From Bacteroidales bacterium (GTDB taxonomy: Bacteria; Bacteroidota; Bacteroidia; Bacteroidales; UBA4417), in NCBI GenBank assembly GCA_016707785.1, contig JADJGZ010000014.1:1-64000 (forward strand): a stretch of DNA of 64,000 nucleotides, read 5' to 3'. Position numbers and translations under genes: made by a program. Shown one piece after another: positions 61,282-64,000 of this stretch (positions within the stretch are counted from its first letter, which is position 1; each line of letters opens with the position of its first letter). The notes below the pieces were generated by a model that ran no database searches, was not told the origin of the DNA, and saw only the letters and a list, made by a program, of their open reading frames with translations.

Positions 61282-64000
61282 ATGAATTTAATTTCTAAGT
61301 CCCTGACACTTGTTTTATGTTTTGTCTCAGTTTTGGTTTATTCTCAAACCAAAGATCAAACAGAAAACTTGAAAAGCATTGCTGAAAAGGCAAAAGACTC
61401 ATATTTGCTCAATAGGGCTGCTGCTGAAAAAACAGCAATTCAAAAAGGATGGCCGATTAAGGCAGAAGTGGATGGGTCACTTATTGAAATTCAACATCTT
61501 AATGAAAGAGGAATTCCACAATATTATAAAACTGATAATTCGAATGCGGCAGCAACAATTTCGACCAATAAAGTATATTCAGGTGGTGGTGCCGGTTTAA
61601 GTTTGACCGGATCCGGAATAATAGTAAGAGAATGGGATGGTGGAAGTGTTTTGAATACACATCAGGAATTTGGCACACGGGTTACAGTGGTAGATGCAGT
61701 TGCTACTCATTATCATGCAACCCATGTAGCTGGAACTATTATGGCCTCAGGTGTGGTTGCTAATGCAAAAGGAATGGCCTATGAAGCCGGGCTTCGATCC
61801 TTTGACTGGAATACTGATGTTACAGAAATGGCAACAGAAGGTGCTGCTGGTGCATTAATCAGTAACCATTCCTATGGTTATATAAGAGGTTGGTATAGCG
61901 GTACCTGGTATGGTGACCCTGCAATTAGTACTACTGAAGATTATCTGTTTGGATTTTATGACTCATATACGCAACAGTGGGATCAGATAGCCTATAATGC
62001 TCCGAATTTCCTAATCTGTAAATCAGCAGGAAATGACAGGGGGGATTCAGGTAGTGGTTACCCTGCTGATGGACCCTATGATTGTATTGGTCAACAAGGC
62101 GTCGCAAAAAATATTCTTACTGTAGGTGCTGTTGACGATATTCCCGGAGGTTATACAACACCAGCTGGTGTATCTCAAACCAATACCTACTTTAGTTCAT
62201 GGGGCCCGGCTGATGACGGTCGTATTAAGCCTGATATTGTTGCCAACGGGTACTCATTGTATTCTACTTATAATACCAATAATACCAGCTATTCGAGTTT
62301 AAGCGGGACATCCATGTCAACTCCCTCTGCTTCCGGATCTCTGGCTTTACTTCAACAACATAGGTTTGCCCTGACCGGATCTTATTTGAAAGCAGCTACT
62401 TTAAAAGCTGTGGTGATTCATACTGCTGACGAAGCTGGTGCCAATACAGGCCCTGACTATAATTATGGTTGGGGATTGATGAATACAAAGAATGCAGCCC
62501 TTAAGATTTCTTCTGATCAAACTGTTGATGTTATCAGTGAATTGACGCTCAATAATGGTGCTACATATACAAGAAATATTATTGCTTCTGGCACTGAACC
62601 GATAAAGGTGACTATTGTCTGGACTGATCCTGCCGGTACTCCTCCGGCTGCAGCTCTGGATCCAATTACTCCTATGCTGGTGAATGACCTGGATCTCCGA
62701 CTCAGTTATTCATCAAATACCTACTATCCCTGGAAATTGAACCGCGATACTCCAACTGCCGCTGCTACCAATTCAACAGAAAATAATGTGGATAATGTAG
62801 AAGTGGTATATATAGCAAGTCCTGTTGCTGGTGCCACCTATACTATTACAGTGGATCATGATGGCTCCTTAACCGGAGGTTCACAGGCCTATTCCGTAGT
62901 TATTAGCGGAATTCTTGCCACAGTTGCACCTGTAGCTGATTTTTCTGCCAGTACAACAACACCAGCTGTGAATGCCCAGGTAAACTTTACTGATATTTCA
63001 TCCAATGTCCCTACAAGTTGGGCATGGAGTTTCAATCCGGCTACAGTAACCTATCTGAATGGGACAACTTCAGCTTCTCAAAATCCACAAGTGAAGTTTA
63101 CTGCTGCGGGCTCTTACTCTGTAACGCTTACTGCAACTAATGCATATGGGAGTGATGGTGAAACTAAAACTAATTATATTAATGTAACTAATTGTACTTT
63201 TAATAGCTTGCCTTTTATTCAAAATTTTGATGCAACCACACTACCTACTTGCTGGTCGCAAATTGACAATATAGGTAATGGACAGATATGGCAATTCGGA
63301 ACCATTACCGGCTATACACCATTGCCTTCCCTAAATGGTAATTATGCTTATCTGAATTCAGATGCCTATGGAAGTGGGAGCAGTCAAAATGCTGACCTGA
63401 TTACGCCTACTCTTGATTTAACTAATTATACAGGAGTAAATCTGACATTTAGCTATTATTTTAGATCTTATACTGGTTCTTCTGGAAACCTGTTTTATAG
63501 TATCAATAATGGAGTAACCTGGACATCGTTACTATCGGTTTCTGCAACATCTTCGAATCCAACAGTGTTCAACCAGACAATTGCAGCTCTGGCAGGTCAA
63601 TCGCAGGTGAAATTTAAATGGAATTATACAGGTAGTTATGGCTATTATTGGGCAATAGACAATGTTTCTGTAACTGGAACAGTTGCAGCTATTCCAACAG
63701 TTACCACTACTGCTGCCTCAGCAATTACCACATCTTCAGCTACTGCAGGAGGAAATGTAACAGCAACTGGCGGCTCATCAGTTACAGCCAGGGGTGTTTG
63801 TTGGTCAACATCTATTGATCCTGTTGCTTCAGGTAATCACACTACTGATGGGAGCGGAACCGGTGCATTTACAAGTTCTATAACTGGTTTATCAGCTAAC
63901 TCCCTCTATTATGTAAGAGCCTACGCGACCAATAGCAGTGGTACAGCTTATGGAATTAACCAGACATTTACAACCTGTGCTGCAATGTTACCTGCTTCTG
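61282..64000 (+). CDS. Secreted subtilisin-like (S8) serine protease with PKD and FN3 modules, cut by window edge
   Basis: An open frame of at least 906 codons running off the right edge. Signal peptide 1-21 (LTLVLCFVSVLVYS). The S8 triad is complete: D119 in IIVREWDGG, H148 in HATHVAGTI and S344 in LSGTSMSTPSASG, with the oxyanion Asn in KSAGNDRGD. A P-domain-like beta-sandwich follows (about 420-550). Then come a PKD domain (ADFSASTTTPAVNAQVNFTD, SWAWSFNPATVTYL), a MAM-like module (FIQNFDATTLPTCWSQ) and an FN3-like module (SVTARGVCWSTSIDPVASGN). The last two modules closely match those of the preceding gene. The C-terminus, where a sorting signal would be, is outside the window. Confidence 0.92.
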   Translation, partial: MNLISKSLTLVLCFVSVLVYSQTKDQTENLKSIAEKAKDSYLLNRAAAEKTAIQKGWPIKAEVDGSLIEIQHLNERGIPQYYKTDNSNAAATISTNKVYSGGGAGLSLTGSGIIVREWDGGSVLNTHQEFGTRVTVVDAVATHYHATHVAGTIMASGVVANAKGMAYEAGLRSFDWNTDVTEMATEGAAGALISNHSYGYIRGWYSGTWYGDPAISTTEDYLFGFYDSYTQQWDQIAYNAPNFLICKSAGNDRGDSGSGYPADGPYDCIGQQGVAKNILTVGAVDDIPGGYTTPAGVSQTNTYFSSWGPADDGRIKPDIVANGYSLYSTYNTNNTSYSSLSGTSMSTPSASGSLALLQQHRFALTGSYLKAATLKAVVIHTADEAGANTGPDYNYGWGLMNTKNAALKISSDQTVDVISELTLNNGATYTRNIIASGTEPIKVTIVWTDPAGTPPAAALDPITPMLVNDLDLRLSYSSNTYYPWKLNRDTPTAAATNSTENNVDNVEVVYIASPVAGATYTITVDHDGSLTGGSQAYSVVISGILATVAPVADFSASTTTPAVNAQVNFTDISSNVPTSWAWSFNPATVTYLNGTTSASQNPQVKFTAAGSYSVTLTATNAYGSDGETKTNYINVTNCTFNSLPFIQNFDATTLPTCWSQIDNIGNGQIWQFGTITGYTPLPSLNGNYAYLNSDAYGSGSSQNADLITPTLDLTNYTGVNLTFSYYFRSYTGSSGNLFYSINNGVTWTSLLSVSATSSNPTVFNQTIAALAGQSQVKFKWNYTGSYGYYWAIDNVSVTGTVAAIPTVTTTAASAITTSSATAGGNVTATGGSSVTARGVCWSTSIDPVASGNHTTDGSGTGAFTSSITGLSANSLYYVRAYATNSSGTAYGINQTFTTCAAMLPAS

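Overview
The window is chromosomal DNA of a member of the Bacteroidota (Bacteroidetes), most likely an environmental Bacteroidia lineage. The evidence is repeated TAnnTTTG promoter -7 elements, a short 287-residue primary sigma factor, Porin_10-type and CarboxypepD_reg/TonB-dependent outer-membrane proteins, Bacteroidota-type transketolase, many small SPII lipoproteins, and secreted proteins built from Ig, FN3, PKD, BACON and dockerin-like modules. Species cannot be named from the sequence alone.

Left to right: (1) 1-5.4 kb: the end of a surface-polysaccharide locus (gmd, a WlbA-like nucleotide-sugar oxidoreductase), a SpoU rRNA methyltransferase and a putative porin. (2) 5.7-11.5 kb: a complete minus-strand rRNA operon (16S, tRNA-Ile, tRNA-Ala, 23S, 5S) with a strong terminator, boxA-like sites and three candidate tandem promoters. 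Its 16S-23S spacer carries an internal duplication with a tRNA relic, and the tRNA-Ala gene is abnormal. (3) 11.6-18.8 kb: housekeeping genes (pepD, rpe, rpoD, pnp, rpsO), each of the last three followed by a clear hairpin terminator. (4) 19.2-24.1 kb: a carotenoid operon, crtI-crtB-unknown-idi-crtZ-crtYcd, enough to turn GGPP into zeaxanthin, overlapping tail-to-tail with mscS. (5) 25.5-30.6 kb: yciH, a DagK-like lipid kinase and an LtaS-like sulfatase in one operon, then small lipoproteins. (6) 30.8-40 kb: a CitD-CitE fusion plus CitF, a GNAT acetyltransferase and a giant alpha-2-macroglobulin lipoprotein with an intact CLEQ thioester motif. (7) 40.1-40.8 kb: a tRNA-Asp locus with one intact gene, two hairpin-bearing tRNA fragments and a small GIY-YIG nuclease whose stop codon lies in a tRNA fragment. 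(8) 40.9-47.3 kb: AddB-like nuclease, MurU-like nucleotidyltransferase, two small proteins, an AmgK-RapZ fusion and a ferritin-like protein. (9) 47.7-54 kb: a TonB-dependent receptor, transketolase and small proteins. (10) 54.3-64 kb: a very large secreted Ig-repeat protein interrupted by frameshifts, then the start of a subtilisin-like protease sharing some of its modules.

A genome-scale theme is short-period repeat arrays (7-, 8-, 10- and 14-bp units) and small palindromes in intergenic DNA, several lying immediately after stop codons. The best candidate for something undescribed is the 406-bp GIY-YIG unit at tRNA-Asp. It is bounded by a 29-bp direct repeat of the tRNA 3' part and looks like a minimal tRNA-targeting mobile element. 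No CRISPR array, phage or known defence system was seen. Parts of the Ig-repeat gene and possibly the tRNA-Ala gene look like poor consensus sequence and should be checked against reads before biological interpretation.
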